Source: an uncultured Alphaproteobacteria bacterium
GTDB lineage: Bacteria > Pseudomonadota > Alphaproteobacteria > Caulobacterales > Hyphomonadaceae
Assembly (NCBI GenBank): GCA_903831485.1
Contig: CAIKXW010000072.1
Span: forward strand, 1-14,309
Direction of reading: 5' to 3'
Length of the DNA: 14,309 bases
This document shows, piece after piece, positions 8,010-13,621 of this stretch. The position numbers were made by a program, and so were the translations under genes. Numbering within the stretch: the first letter of the stretch is position 1; every line of letters starts with the position of its first letter. Under the pieces are notes generated by a model. It was not told where the DNA came from. It worked only from the letters and a program-made list of their open reading frames with translations, and made no database searches.

Positions 8010-8028
8010 GGTTACAGAACGTCAGGCA

Positions 8029-8056
8029 GGGCCTCCGGACGCCCCCGTCCGGGCCC
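8029..8056. promoter_or_regulatory. Strong GC hairpin upstream of the DUF6894 gene
   Basis: CCGGACG (8035-8041) pairs with CGTCCGG (8046-8052) around a CCCC loop. After a 2-nt bulge the stem extends with GGGC (8029-8032) and GCCC (8053-8056), giving 11 pairs. No U-run follows on either strand, so it is not a standard intrinsic terminator. It lies about 80 nt before the DUF6894 start. Confidence 0.35.
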
Positions 8057-8135
8057 GCGTTGTAAACTGTCGGGCTTGCATCTCTGTACGCAACCGAACC
8101 CGCGATGCCGCGTTGGCGTTCGACAGCGAGCCCCG

Positions 8136-8426
8136 ATGGCCATGGGCGTCGTGCTGCCTTTGCCGGCGAGCACCACCTTACCAGGGTTCGACTTTCACCT
8201 GATGCACCACGTAGAAGTCCGCGATGAAGCCGGCGTCGAGCTTGACGATCTGCACGCCGCCAGGCGCCACGCCGTGAAGCTGATCGCGGAGGTCCTTTGC
8301 AACGAACCGGAGCAGATCTGGAAATCCGGCGTCTACCGCGTCACCATAGCAAACGAGCGCGACTTGCTGCTCCTTTCGGTCGAGATGATTGCACAGTCAG
8401 CGCCGCCCTGTGGCAAACGCGGCTGA
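8136..8426 (+). CDS. DUF6894 family small protein
   Basis: From the ATG at 8136 the product is 96 aa. The DUF6894 signature is clear: FDFHLMHHVEVRDEAGVEL (18-36), DDLHAARRHAVKLIAEVL (37-54) and a C-terminal VTIANERDLLLLSVEM (69-84). The function of this small alphaproteobacterial family is unknown. The start is problematic. Members usually begin two or three residues before the FxFH motif, but here that position is TTA (8178), with a ribosome-binding-like GGCGAG about 8 nt upstream. The nearest upstream ATGs (8136, 8142) lack a good Shine-Dalgarno. Either the protein has a 15-residue N-terminal extension or the original start codon was lost. The frame is open further upstream to 7692, but that part looks non-coding. 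It ends 21 nt from the tRNA-Arg 3' end. Confidence 0.65.
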   Translation: MAMGVVLPLPASTTLPGFDFHLMHHVEVRDEAGVELDDLHAARRHAVKLIAEVLCNEPEQIWKSGVYRVTIANERDLLLLSVEMIAQSAPPCGKRG

Positions 8427-8437
8427 GGACAGAATAG

Positions 8438-8449
8438 CAGCGGCCGCTG
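8438..8449. repeat. 12-bp palindrome overlapping the tRNA-Arg CCA end
   Basis: CAGCGGCCGCTG is a perfect palindrome that includes two bases of the encoded CCA. It could fold as a 4-bp stem with a GGCC loop just after the mature tRNA, as a processing or weak termination element. It also contains an octanucleotide GC palindrome that may arise by chance. Confidence 0.25.
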
Positions 8450-8524
8450 GCGATCCCGGCAGGACTTGAACCTGCAACCACCCGCTTAGAAGGCGGGTGC
8501 TCTATCCAGTTGAGCTACGGGATC
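8448..8524 (-). tRNA. tRNA-Arg (anticodon TCT)
   Basis: The full cloverleaf can be read on the minus strand. The acceptor GATCCCG pairs perfectly with CGGGATC. The D arm is GCTC...GAGC, the anticodon stem CCCGC/GCGGG has loop CTTCTAA with anticodon TCT, and the T arm is GCAGG/CCTGC with TTCAAGT. The discriminator is G and the CCA tail is encoded (8448-8450). The gene lies 57 nt downstream of the NDUFS4-like gene on the same strand. No clear promoter of its own is visible, so co-transcription is possible. A 12-bp palindrome (8438-8449) overlaps the 3' end. Confidence 0.97.
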
Positions 8525-8581
8525 AGGCGCAGCCTGCGCGTCTTAGTTGGGTTCACGGCCGGATGGTAGGGCGCCCGGGAA

Positions 8582-8887
8582 TCAATGCGTCCAGGGCTTG
8601 CGGCGGCCGGCGGCGAAATTGTCGGCATAGGCCTTGATCACGCGTCTGGCCTCCCGCGCCTCGGTGACCTGAAAGGGGATGCCCTCCAGCCGCGCAAACG
8701 CGATCGCTTCCTCACGCGTGGCGAACGTCATACGGAGCTGCGTATTGGTGTCGGCGTTGGAAATCCAGCCCATCAGCGGGTCCACCGTGCGCGGCGTCTC
8801 GCTGTCGAATTCCAGCAGCCAGTCCTGCGACTTGGCCGTGCCGGACTGCATGGCGTTGCGGGCGGGGCGATAGATTTTCGCAAGCAT
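8582..8887 (-). CDS. ETC complex I subunit, NDUFS4-like
   Basis: This 101-aa protein matches the alphaproteobacterial relative of mitochondrial NDUFS4/AQDQ, a supernumerary subunit on the peripheral arm of NADH:ubiquinone oxidoreductase. Characteristic stretches are MLAKIYRPARNAMQSG (1-16), the WLLEFD segment (23-28), DPLMGWISNADT (36-47), EEAIAFARLEGIPF (59-72) and the C-terminal RRVIKAYADNF...KPWTH. The start at 8887 matches the family N-terminus and has GGAG 9 nt upstream; an ATG nine codons further upstream is less likely. It sits apart from the nuo operon, as is usual for this gene. Confidence 0.93.
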   Translation of the reverse strand: MLAKIYRPARNAMQSGTAKSQDWLLEFDSETPRTVDPLMGWISNADTNTQLRMTFATREEAIAFARLEGIPFQVTEAREARRVIKAYADNFAAGRRKPWTH

Positions 8888-8965
8888 GGGCGGCGACTCC
8901 GTAATCTGGCCCATCTGCCCGCAAAACCGTGAAAATTCAACTGCGCAGAACCGCGCGCTCGCGTC

Positions 8966-9352
8966 TCAGCCGGGATCCCCCCGGAGGCTGAGGATGTACT
9001 CCGCCAGGTCCGAGATTTCTGCATCACCAAAGATGTAGTCCGGCATGACCGGGTGCGAGTCCCGCATGGCTGCAGCGAGGCTTTCAGGGGTGGATTGGGT
9101 CCGCGCGGCCAGTTCACGGAATTTGGGGGCCCCAATCTCCATCACGGGCGGCGCTCCCATCCCGACATCGTGACAGCGCGAGCACACCTGCCCCGCCACA
9201 GCCGCCCCACGATACGCGGCTGGACCGCCTTGCGCGGGCTGCGCCGCAACAGGCGTCTCCACTTTCGGCGATTCCACAGAGGCCGGCGGACTGCACCCGG
9301 CAAGCCCCAGGACGCCGACTGTCGCCAGCATAAGAAAACCGGTGCGCATCAT
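8966..9352 (-). CDS. Monohaem cytochrome c lipoprotein
   Basis: The protein is 128 aa. The N-terminus is a lipoprotein signal with lipobox LAGC (Cys20), so it should be anchored to a membrane on the periplasmic side. A Pro/Ala-rich linker follows (about 21-50). The haem motif is CSRCH (57-61) and the likely distal ligand is Met103 in HPVMPDYIF, followed by the usual helix DLAEYILSLRG. This is a small class I cytochrome c (c5/c552-like) that probably carries electrons; its partner is unknown. The start at 9352 has GGAGG 8 nt upstream; the adjacent ATG at 9349 is an alternative, and a frame extension to 9433 is rejected. It lies 77 nt downstream of the chelatase gene on the same strand. Confidence 0.9.
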   Translation of the reverse strand: MMRTGFLMLATVGVLGLAGCSPPASVESPKVETPVAAQPAQGGPAAYRGAAVAGQVCSRCHDVGMGAPPVMEIGAPKFRELAARTQSTPESLAAAMRDSHPVMPDYIFGDAEISDLAEYILSLRGDPG

Positions 9353-9429
9353 CGTGGAGGCCTCCTGCACGCCCCCCCCTTGCTGGACCGAAATCTGGGC
9401 CGGCGACGACAACATGGGCTTGATCCTCA

Positions 9430-10119
9430 TCAAGCCGCGAGCCGCGCTCTGGCCTCAGCAACGACAAGCGCTGGGAGGCCAGGTAGTTCCCCCGCGGTGA
9501 AAGCAGCCACCGGCTGGCGCGGCGCCGTCGAGACCAGCACGTCGAAGTCCGTCCCGCCGTGCATCCCATCTCCAAGGAACAGGCCCACCGCCGACCACGG
9601 CGCTTCAACAGCAGCTACCACGTCCTGCGCGAACGGCGCCTCCTCGAGAAAGGCCACCTCGATACGGCCATAGCGAGCCTGCATCTGTTGCGCGACGATC
9701 CGCGCGCACGCTGCCGATCGCCCGGTTTGCTTCGAGCCATGCGCCAGCAGCACTACCCGCGGGTCCGCCGCATGGCTTATCGTGCGGAGCGCGAGATTGT
9801 CCGCCAGCAACGGCGCAAAGCCGCGCCACATCGCCATCGGCGGCGCTAGCGTACGATGGGGGCCCGCCAGGAACGGTTTCAACCGCTTCTCGAAAAAAAA
9901 GCCGTCCGAGAACAGCAGCGGCAGCACGATCAGCCTGCGCCCCCCGCAAGCCTCGACAGCCCGCTCGACCACACCCTCGACATTGACGAGAACCGAACCG
10001 ACATCAGCCTCCGGCAGCGCCTGCCCCGCCCGCTCAACAATGCCGGCGAGCCGCGCATTGTTCGCGGCTCCGCCGCGCTCACCATGCGCCGCCAGCAGGA
10101 TCACGGGCCGGTCAGTCAT
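9430..10119 (-). CDS. CbiX/SirB family sirohydrochlorin chelatase-like protein
   Basis: The product is 229 aa and has two similar halves, as in long CbiX/SirB proteins that insert Co2+ or Fe2+ into sirohydrochlorin. The N-terminal half has LLAAHGERGG (8-17) and LPLLFSDGFFFEKRL (66-80). The C-terminal half has LLAHGSKQTGR (124-134), VAFLEEAP (155-162) and LFLGDGMHGGTDFDV (180-194), carrying the His residues expected to bind metal. The metal and exact substrate cannot be told from sequence, and no other cobalamin or sirohaem gene is in the window. The start at 10119 was chosen because the frame upstream reads through the tRNA-Pro gene; its ribosome binding site is weak. The adjacent cytochrome c gene may be co-transcribed. 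Confidence 0.82.
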   Translation of the reverse strand: MTDRPVILLAAHGERGGAANNARLAGIVERAGQALPEADVGSVLVNVEGVVERAVEACGGRRLIVLPLLFSDGFFFEKRLKPFLAGPHRTLAPPMAMWRGFAPLLADNLALRTISHAADPRVVLLAHGSKQTGRSAACARIVAQQMQARYGRIEVAFLEEAPFAQDVVAAVEAPWSAVGLFLGDGMHGGTDFDVLVSTAPRQPVAAFTAGELPGLPALVVAEARARLAA

Positions 10120-10177
10120 TTGTTTCTCGGAAACGACGGCATGCCAGACCGAAGCCCACGGCCTGGCGGGCGAAGAT

Positions 10178-10254
10178 TGGTCGGAGTGGCTGGATTCGAA
10201 CCAACGACCCTCTGCTCCCAAAGCAGATGCGCTACCAGACTGCGCCACACTCCG
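10178..10254 (-). tRNA. tRNA-Pro (anticodon TGG)
   Basis: The acceptor CGGAGTG pairs with CACTCCG. The D arm is GCGC...GCGC, the anticodon stem TCTGC/GCAGA has loop TTTGGGA with anticodon TGG, and the T arm is GTTGG/CCAGC with TTCGAAT. The discriminator is A and CCA is encoded (10178-10180). It lies 58 nt upstream of the CbiX start on the same strand, so the two may share a transcript. Confidence 0.97.
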
Positions 10255-10265
10255 ATCAGGCGGGG

Positions 10266-10271
10266 CTTATA
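10266..10271 (-). promoter_or_regulatory. Candidate -10 element (TATAAG) for tRNA-Pro
   Basis: TATAAG on the minus strand ends 11 nt before the mature tRNA 5' end, a plausible spacing for a stable-RNA promoter. No good -35 hexamer is seen at 16-18 nt. Confidence 0.35.
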
Positions 10272-10367
10272 CCCGAAACATGGCGGAACGGAAGCGAAGC
10301 TCTGATGTCGCGCTATTTGCCCCGCAAAAAGGTCTCTGCAATGCGCAATCGACCCGTATTTAGCTCT

Positions 10368-10391
10368 TTCGTTAATTAACGTCTTCGTTAA
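10368..10391. promoter_or_regulatory. Palindromic operator and direct repeat before arsR
   Basis: CGTTAATTAACG (10370-10381) is a perfect 12-bp palindrome. The octamer TTCGTTAA occurs at 10368-10375 and again at 10384-10391, ending at the arsR start codon. The tract is AT-rich in an otherwise GC-rich region. ArsR-family repressors commonly autoregulate through such AT-rich inverted repeats, so this is the likely operator. Confidence 0.6.
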
Positions 10392-10775
10392 ATGAAGGCG
10401 ATGGACACACTCTCCCAGACGCTCTCCGCACTCGCCGACCCCACGCGGCGGGCCATCCTCGCCCGCCTCAGCCAGGGCGAGGCGACCGTCAATGAACTGG
10501 CCGAGCCATTCGATATCTCCCTTCCTGCAATCTCCCGTCATCTGAAGGTGCTGGAAACGGCAGGCCTGATCTCACGCGGACGCGAGGCGCAGTGGCGCCC
10601 CTGCCATCTGGAGGCCGCCCCGCTCAAACAGGTCGATGGCTGGCTCTCGCGATACCGGAAGTTCTGGGAGGGCTCCTTCGATCGCATGGACGTCTACCTC
10701 GCGCAGATCCAGAAGCCGCCGTCCCCGCCTCCACCGCCCCGCAGGAAAGGAAGCGCCAATGACCGCAAGCGCTGA
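10392..10775 (+). CDS. ArsR family transcriptional regulator (SRPBCC-linked type)
   Basis: The product is 127 aa with a winged helix-turn-helix: LSALADPTRRAILARL (about 11-26), then NELAEPFDISLPAISRHLKVLETAGLI (35-61). It belongs to the subgroup paired with AHSA1/SRPBCC genes. The usual ELCVCDL metal-binding motif is absent, so metal sensing is not implied. The C-terminus has a run of prolines and overlaps the next gene by 17 nt. The start is uncertain: ATG at 10392 has no Shine-Dalgarno and abuts the repeat, and ATG at 10401 (MDTLSQTL) fits many family members. A short-leader or leaderless message is possible. It probably represses its own operon through the adjacent palindrome. Confidence 0.88.
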   Translation: MKAMDTLSQTLSALADPTRRAILARLSQGEATVNELAEPFDISLPAISRHLKVLETAGLISRGREAQWRPCHLEAAPLKQVDGWLSRYRKFWEGSFDRMDVYLAQIQKPPSPPPPPRRKGSANDRKR

Positions 10776-11259
10776 AGGCTTCCGCGACGACGAACTCCTG
10801 ATCTCTCGCACCTTCGACGCCCACATCGCCCTCGTCTTCCGCCTCTGGGAGTATCGCGATCACGTGATCCGCTGGTGGGGTCCGGAGAAATTCACCTGCA
10901 CCGCTCTCGATTGGGAACTGACGCCTGGCCGCCGCTGGCATTCCACCATGGCCGCGAAGGACTGGGGCATGACTGGCATGGGCGGCGTCATCCGCGAGGT
11001 CGAGCGCAACAAGCGCATCGTCTTCACGTTCAAATGGGATCGCGACGGAGAGAACCCCGTCGACACGCTGATCACTGTCACCTTCGAGGAGCGTAATGGT
11101 CAGACCATCGAGTCCTTCCACCAGACCCCGTTCGTCAGCGTCGCAGCTCGCGACAGCCACATCGGCGGATGGAACTCGCTCATCAACAAGCAACAGCTCT
11201 ACGTCGAGAACATGGCGATTGCGGAGCGCGCGGCCGGACACAAGGAGGCACAGCGTTGA
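10759..11259 (+). CDS. SRPBCC (AHSA1/START-like) domain protein
   Basis: The product is 166 aa. The ATG at 10759 has AAGGAAG 5 nt upstream and overlaps the arsR end, so translation is coupled. AHSA1-type features are seen: the opening ISRTFDAHIALVFRLW (16-31), RWWGPEKFTC (40-49), LDWELTPGRRWHSTM (52-66), GGVIREVERNKRIVFTF (76-92), and the C-terminal helix starting at GGWNSLINKQ. These proteins have a hydrophobic cavity and may bind a small ligand; the ligand here is unknown. The stop TGA overlaps the TTG start of the GST remnant. Confidence 0.88.
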   Translation: MTASAEGFRDDELLISRTFDAHIALVFRLWEYRDHVIRWWGPEKFTCTALDWELTPGRRWHSTMAAKDWGMTGMGGVIREVERNKRIVFTFKWDRDGENPVDTLITVTFEERNGQTIESFHQTPFVSVAARDSHIGGWNSLINKQQLYVENMAIAERAAGHKEAQR

Positions 11260-11450
11260 TCACGCTGACCACATACAAATGGGTTCCCGATTTCGCTGCG
11301 CCGCTGATGCGCGCCTTCCGCGTCCGCTGGGCGCTGGAAGAAGCCGGCATCCCTTACAAGGTGCGCCACGTCTCCCTCGGGCCGGAACAGAAATCGCCTG
11401 AACAGGAGCCCCCCCGAACCCGCCCTACTTCACTGCACGCAGCAACCTGA
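11256..11450 (+). pseudogene. Glutathione S-transferase, N-terminal remnant
   Basis: From a TTG start (11256) that overlaps the SRPBCC stop, with AAGGAGG 7 nt upstream, the first 46 or so residues match the thioredoxin-like start of a GST: LTTYKWVPDF, VRWALEEAGIPYKVRHVSLG and EQKSPE. The similarity then stops abruptly. The remaining residues are unrelated, and the frame ends at 11450 with 64 aa in place of about 200. A run of seven C (11409-11415) lies at the break. Beyond it the DNA codes for an intact thioesterase on the other strand, so the rest of the gene was deleted, not merely frameshifted. The good ribosome binding site suggests recent loss. A short functional peptide cannot be excluded. 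Confidence 0.75.
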
Positions 11451-11853
11451 ACACACCGGTTCCGCGAGCACGCACTTCGCCATCAACCAGGATCATGCAG
11501 TCCGTCTGTGCGACCTCTTCATCGTGCCCGACGAGACGCCCGTGCGCCGTCAGCCAGTCGCCCTTACGCACCGGATCGAAATACTCCATCCCCATCCGAA
11601 GCGTCACTGTCCTGCGGTTCAGCTTGAACACCGCCGCACGCGCCATCGCGCTGTCGCAGATCGTTGCGATCATCCCGCCATGCATGAAGCCCATGGTATT
11701 GGTGTGAACCAGCTCGACCGTCAGCCCCAGCGTGATCTCGCCCGGTGCGTTCTCGACCGACTGGAACAGCGGCCCGACATGGTTCACGAACGGAGCGCGC
11801 AGGACATGAACGAAACCTGGCGGCGCAACAATGTCCGGCTGATCAGCCGGCAT
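11425..11853 (-). CDS. PaaI-type hotdog-fold thioesterase
   Basis: The product is 142 aa with the hotdog thioesterase signature GFMHGGMIATICDSAMARAA (55-74). The HGG at 58-60 and Asp67 are typical of PaaI/YbgC-like acyl-CoA thioesterases. A later segment, RMGMEYFDPVRKGDWLTAHGR (about 86-106), is also typical. The acyl-CoA substrate is unknown. It starts at 11853 inside the DUF192 coding end (11-nt overlap) and so is probably translated from the same message. Its 3' end overlaps the GST remnant tail-to-tail. Confidence 0.88.
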   Translation of the reverse strand: MPADQPDIVAPPGFVHVLRAPFVNHVGPLFQSVENAPGEITLGLTVELVHTNTMGFMHGGMIATICDSAMARAAVFKLNRRTVTLRMGMEYFDPVRKGDWLTAHGRLVGHDEEVAQTDCMILVDGEVRARGTGVFRLLRAVK

Positions 11854-12292
11854 TGCCGAACGCCCTGTGCCTCACCTTGTCGCCTGTCTTGAGGCCGAGC
11901 GCTGCAACTTGCCCCGCTGGAATTTCCAGCACCGCCGCGGAGCCAAGCCCGACCCACAGCGGCCGCAGGCTTCCCGCGCGCGCATGCTGGATCATGCCAA
12001 CGATCGTGCCGTCGGGCGCCAGGAACACCACGTCGAGATCGAAGCCGACGCCCTTCATCGTCGGCGACAGGTTCTCGCCCACCTTGCGATAGTCGATCAG
12101 CAGCCCTTCACCCGCAGCCAGCGCTGCGCGTCCGGCAAGGCCCGCCACCGCGGTGGGCTTCGTCTCGGCGACATCCACCTTCACGGCGTGCGTCTTCTCG
12201 CCGGACACGATAGTCAGTGTCTCCGCCGGCTGGGCCATGGCCGCGGCCGGCAAAACAAGCGCAAGTGCGATGGCGAAAAGGGTGCGTTTCAT
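11843..12292 (-). CDS. DUF192 family secreted protein
   Basis: The product is 149 aa with a Sec signal peptide (MKRTLFAIALALVLPAAAMA, cleavage after residue 20). The mature domain has the DUF192 core: DLDVVFLAPDGTIVGMIQ (85-102), AVLEIPAGQVAALGLKTGD near the end, and an upstream LSPTMKG where many members have a WMKN-like motif. Function is unknown; it should be periplasmic. It follows the cold-shock gene by 49 nt and overlaps the thioesterase start, so the three probably form an operon. A cold-shock/DUF192 pair recurs in alphaproteobacteria. Confidence 0.9.
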   Translation of the reverse strand: MKRTLFAIALALVLPAAAMAQPAETLTIVSGEKTHAVKVDVAETKPTAVAGLAGRAALAAGEGLLIDYRKVGENLSPTMKGVGFDLDVVFLAPDGTIVGMIQHARAGSLRPLWVGLGSAAVLEIPAGQVAALGLKTGDKVRHRAFGNAG

Positions 12293-12341
12293 TCAGCCCG
12301 GATAGAACGCCTGCCGCGCGATGCCAAGGGCGTCCACTCCC

Positions 12342-12860
12342 TCACGGCGGCAGCCTGCAGCTCACGATATGCCGGCCTTTCTGCCCCTTGCCGACAGACG
12401 CCAGCAAGGTCTGACCCGGCTGCAGGTCCTCGATCCCGATCTTCCGCACCACCACCATGTGGATGAAGATGTCCTCCGGATCGTCGCGCCGCTGCACGAA
12501 GCCATAGCCCTTCGTGCGGTTGAACCACTTCACCAGCACCACTTCCACCGGCCCTTCGGCCTCAGCAACGCCAGCGGCCTCGCCGGCCGACAGTTCGAGC
12601 ACTTCATTGACCTGGTAACCCCGGTCCCGGGTCGCCACATGGCAGACGATTCGCGCCCCTTCCAGGGCGCTGTCGACGCCGTACTTTCGCATCACCGATA
12701 TGTGGAGCAGAACGTCTCGCTTCAGCCCGCCGCCGGCCGCGCCCCCCTCGGGAACCACGAATCCATAGCCCTTGGCGGCGTCGAACCACTTCACGCGGCC
12801 CTCGACCCTGATCACCTCTTCAGGCGCTGCGTCATTTGTCGGATTTTCAAGCGGCTGCAT
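12342..12860 (-). CDS. Cold-shock protein with two cold-shock domains
   Basis: The product is 172 aa and carries two CSDs. CSD1 (about 18-90) has VKWFDAAKGYGFV and the RNP2-like DVLLHIS (49-55). CSD2 (about 105-170) has VKWFNRTKGYGFV and DIFIHM (130-135). CSD1 contains a Gly/Ala-rich insertion between the RNP motifs. Two-domain Csps are typical of alphaproteobacteria, such as Caulobacter CspC/CspD, where some act in stationary phase. It binds single-stranded nucleic acid in the cytoplasm. The start at 12860 has GGGGAG about 10 nt upstream. The 170 nt up to tRNA-Glu would hold its promoter and leader; I see no clear element there. Confidence 0.93.
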   Translation of the reverse strand: MQPLENPTNDAAPEEVIRVEGRVKWFDAAKGYGFVVPEGGAAGGGLKRDVLLHISVMRKYGVDSALEGARIVCHVATRDRGYQVNEVLELSAGEAAGVAEAEGPVEVVLVKWFNRTKGYGFVQRRDDPEDIFIHMVVVRKIGIEDLQPGQTLLASVGKGQKGRHIVSCRLPP

Positions 12861-13031
12861 CCAGCACGGGCTCCCCAGCCCGATGACTGTAGCATGACAA
12901 ATTCGCGCGGGAAGATGCTTCCCGACGCGATTATGAGGCTGTGATCACGCTGCCGCGATAAGCAGCAACAACACGTTGCACAGGAGCATCAACGCCAACC
13001 AGCGCGGTAATCCCGAGCCGAGACAAACCGC

Positions 13032-13106
13032 TGGCAGTCCCTAGGGGAGTCGAACCCCTCTTCCCTGGTTGAAAACCAGATGTCCTAACCGATAGACGAA
13101 GGGACC
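13032..13106 (-). tRNA. tRNA-Glu (anticodon TTC)
   Basis: The acceptor GGTCCCT pairs with AGGGACT, with a G-U first pair as in alphaproteobacterial tRNA-Glu. The D arm reads GTC...GGTTAGGAC. The anticodon stem CTGG/CCAG encloses a TTTTCAA-type loop with anticodon TTC. The T arm is GAGGGG with TTCGACTCCCC. The discriminator is G and CCA is encoded (13032-13034). It has a good promoter of its own. Confidence 0.97.
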
Positions 13107-13123
13107 ACGCGGCGGAGGTCGGC

Positions 13124-13153
13124 GATATAGCTGCATCGCCCAGACCGCGCAAG
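13124..13153 (-). promoter_or_regulatory. Promoter of tRNA-Glu
   Basis: On the minus strand GCTATATC (13131-13124) exactly fits the Caulobacter housekeeping -10 consensus GCTANAWC. It lies 17 nt before the tRNA 5' end. A CTTGCG -35-like hexamer (13153-13148) sits 18 nt upstream, close to the stop of the UdgX remnant. Confidence 0.6.
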
Positions 13154-13156
13154 CCG

Positions 13157-13620
13157 TCAGGATCGGGTGTCCAGCGTCTCCGCAGGCGGGCGGCCGGCCG
13201 GCGCCTTCGCCTCGCCCAGCTCCGCCGCGAACCGCGCATTTTCCTGCGCTTTTGCGTCCTCTGCGGGCAAGCGTAACAGGAATGACGGGTACAGTGTTAC
13301 GAATAGCGGAGCCCCTTCCCGGGTCTTGATGATCCGGCCCCGCAGCGCATGTGGCGGCCCCTTGTGGCTCGCCGGGGAGGCTGCAGCCATGCCCCGGGCG
13401 CCACCGTCAGCCGCGGGTGGACCAGCGCCAGCTCGTGGCGAACTCACCAACGACACGCCCCGATCTCCTCGGCATTCGGCCTGGAAGGGGTGCGCCGCTT
13501 GCCGCGCGGCTCGCACTTGAAGTGCTTCACGGCGTTGGTGAGGAAGGCCTTGCCGCGCACGACGCCTGCCTCTTTCAGCGCGCGATCCAGCAGCTGCCCG
13601 GCCGCCTGTCGGCATTGGCC
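13157..13620 (-). pseudogene. UdgX-type uracil-DNA glycosylase (family 4-like), decayed C-terminal remnant
   Basis: Immediately after the recJ stop, one frame reads AAGQLLDRALKEAGV and then FLTNAVKHFKCEPRGKRR and PNAEEIGACRW, unmistakably the middle of a UdgX/UDG-4 protein. The uracil-pocket N-terminus and Fe-S cysteines expected before it are absent. An in-frame TGA (13444-13446) then stands where the family has a Trp. The same frame continues as ELALVHPRLTVAPGA, and near 13390 the similarity moves to another frame (HALRGRIIKTREGAPLFVTLYPS, then LLRLP) to a TGA at 13157. The His of the UdgX KRRIH loop is replaced (KRRTPSRP), and the conserved HPS motif reads YPS. Truncation, nonsense, frameshift and loss of catalytic residues all point to a dead gene. 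Confidence 0.82.
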
Positions 13621-13621
13621 C

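Noticed and set aside
7692..8135. Upstream extension of the DUF6894 frame (start at 7692)
   Set aside because: The extension covers the opposite-strand 84-aa gene and the hairpin region, is Arg-rich, and has no counterpart in the family.
10120..10248. N-terminal extension of the CbiX frame to 10248
   Set aside because: It translates the tRNA-Pro gene. The family N-terminus begins at 10119.
10636..11241. Opposite-strand and extended frames around the SRPBCC gene (10624-11241 minus; 10636 start plus)
   Set aside because: The first is an antisense shadow. The second is an out-of-frame read-through of arsR before the true ATG at 10759.
11867..12944. Plus-strand frames at 11867-12466 and 12321-12944
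   Set aside because: They lie opposite the DUF192 and cold-shock genes and show only complementary-strand composition.
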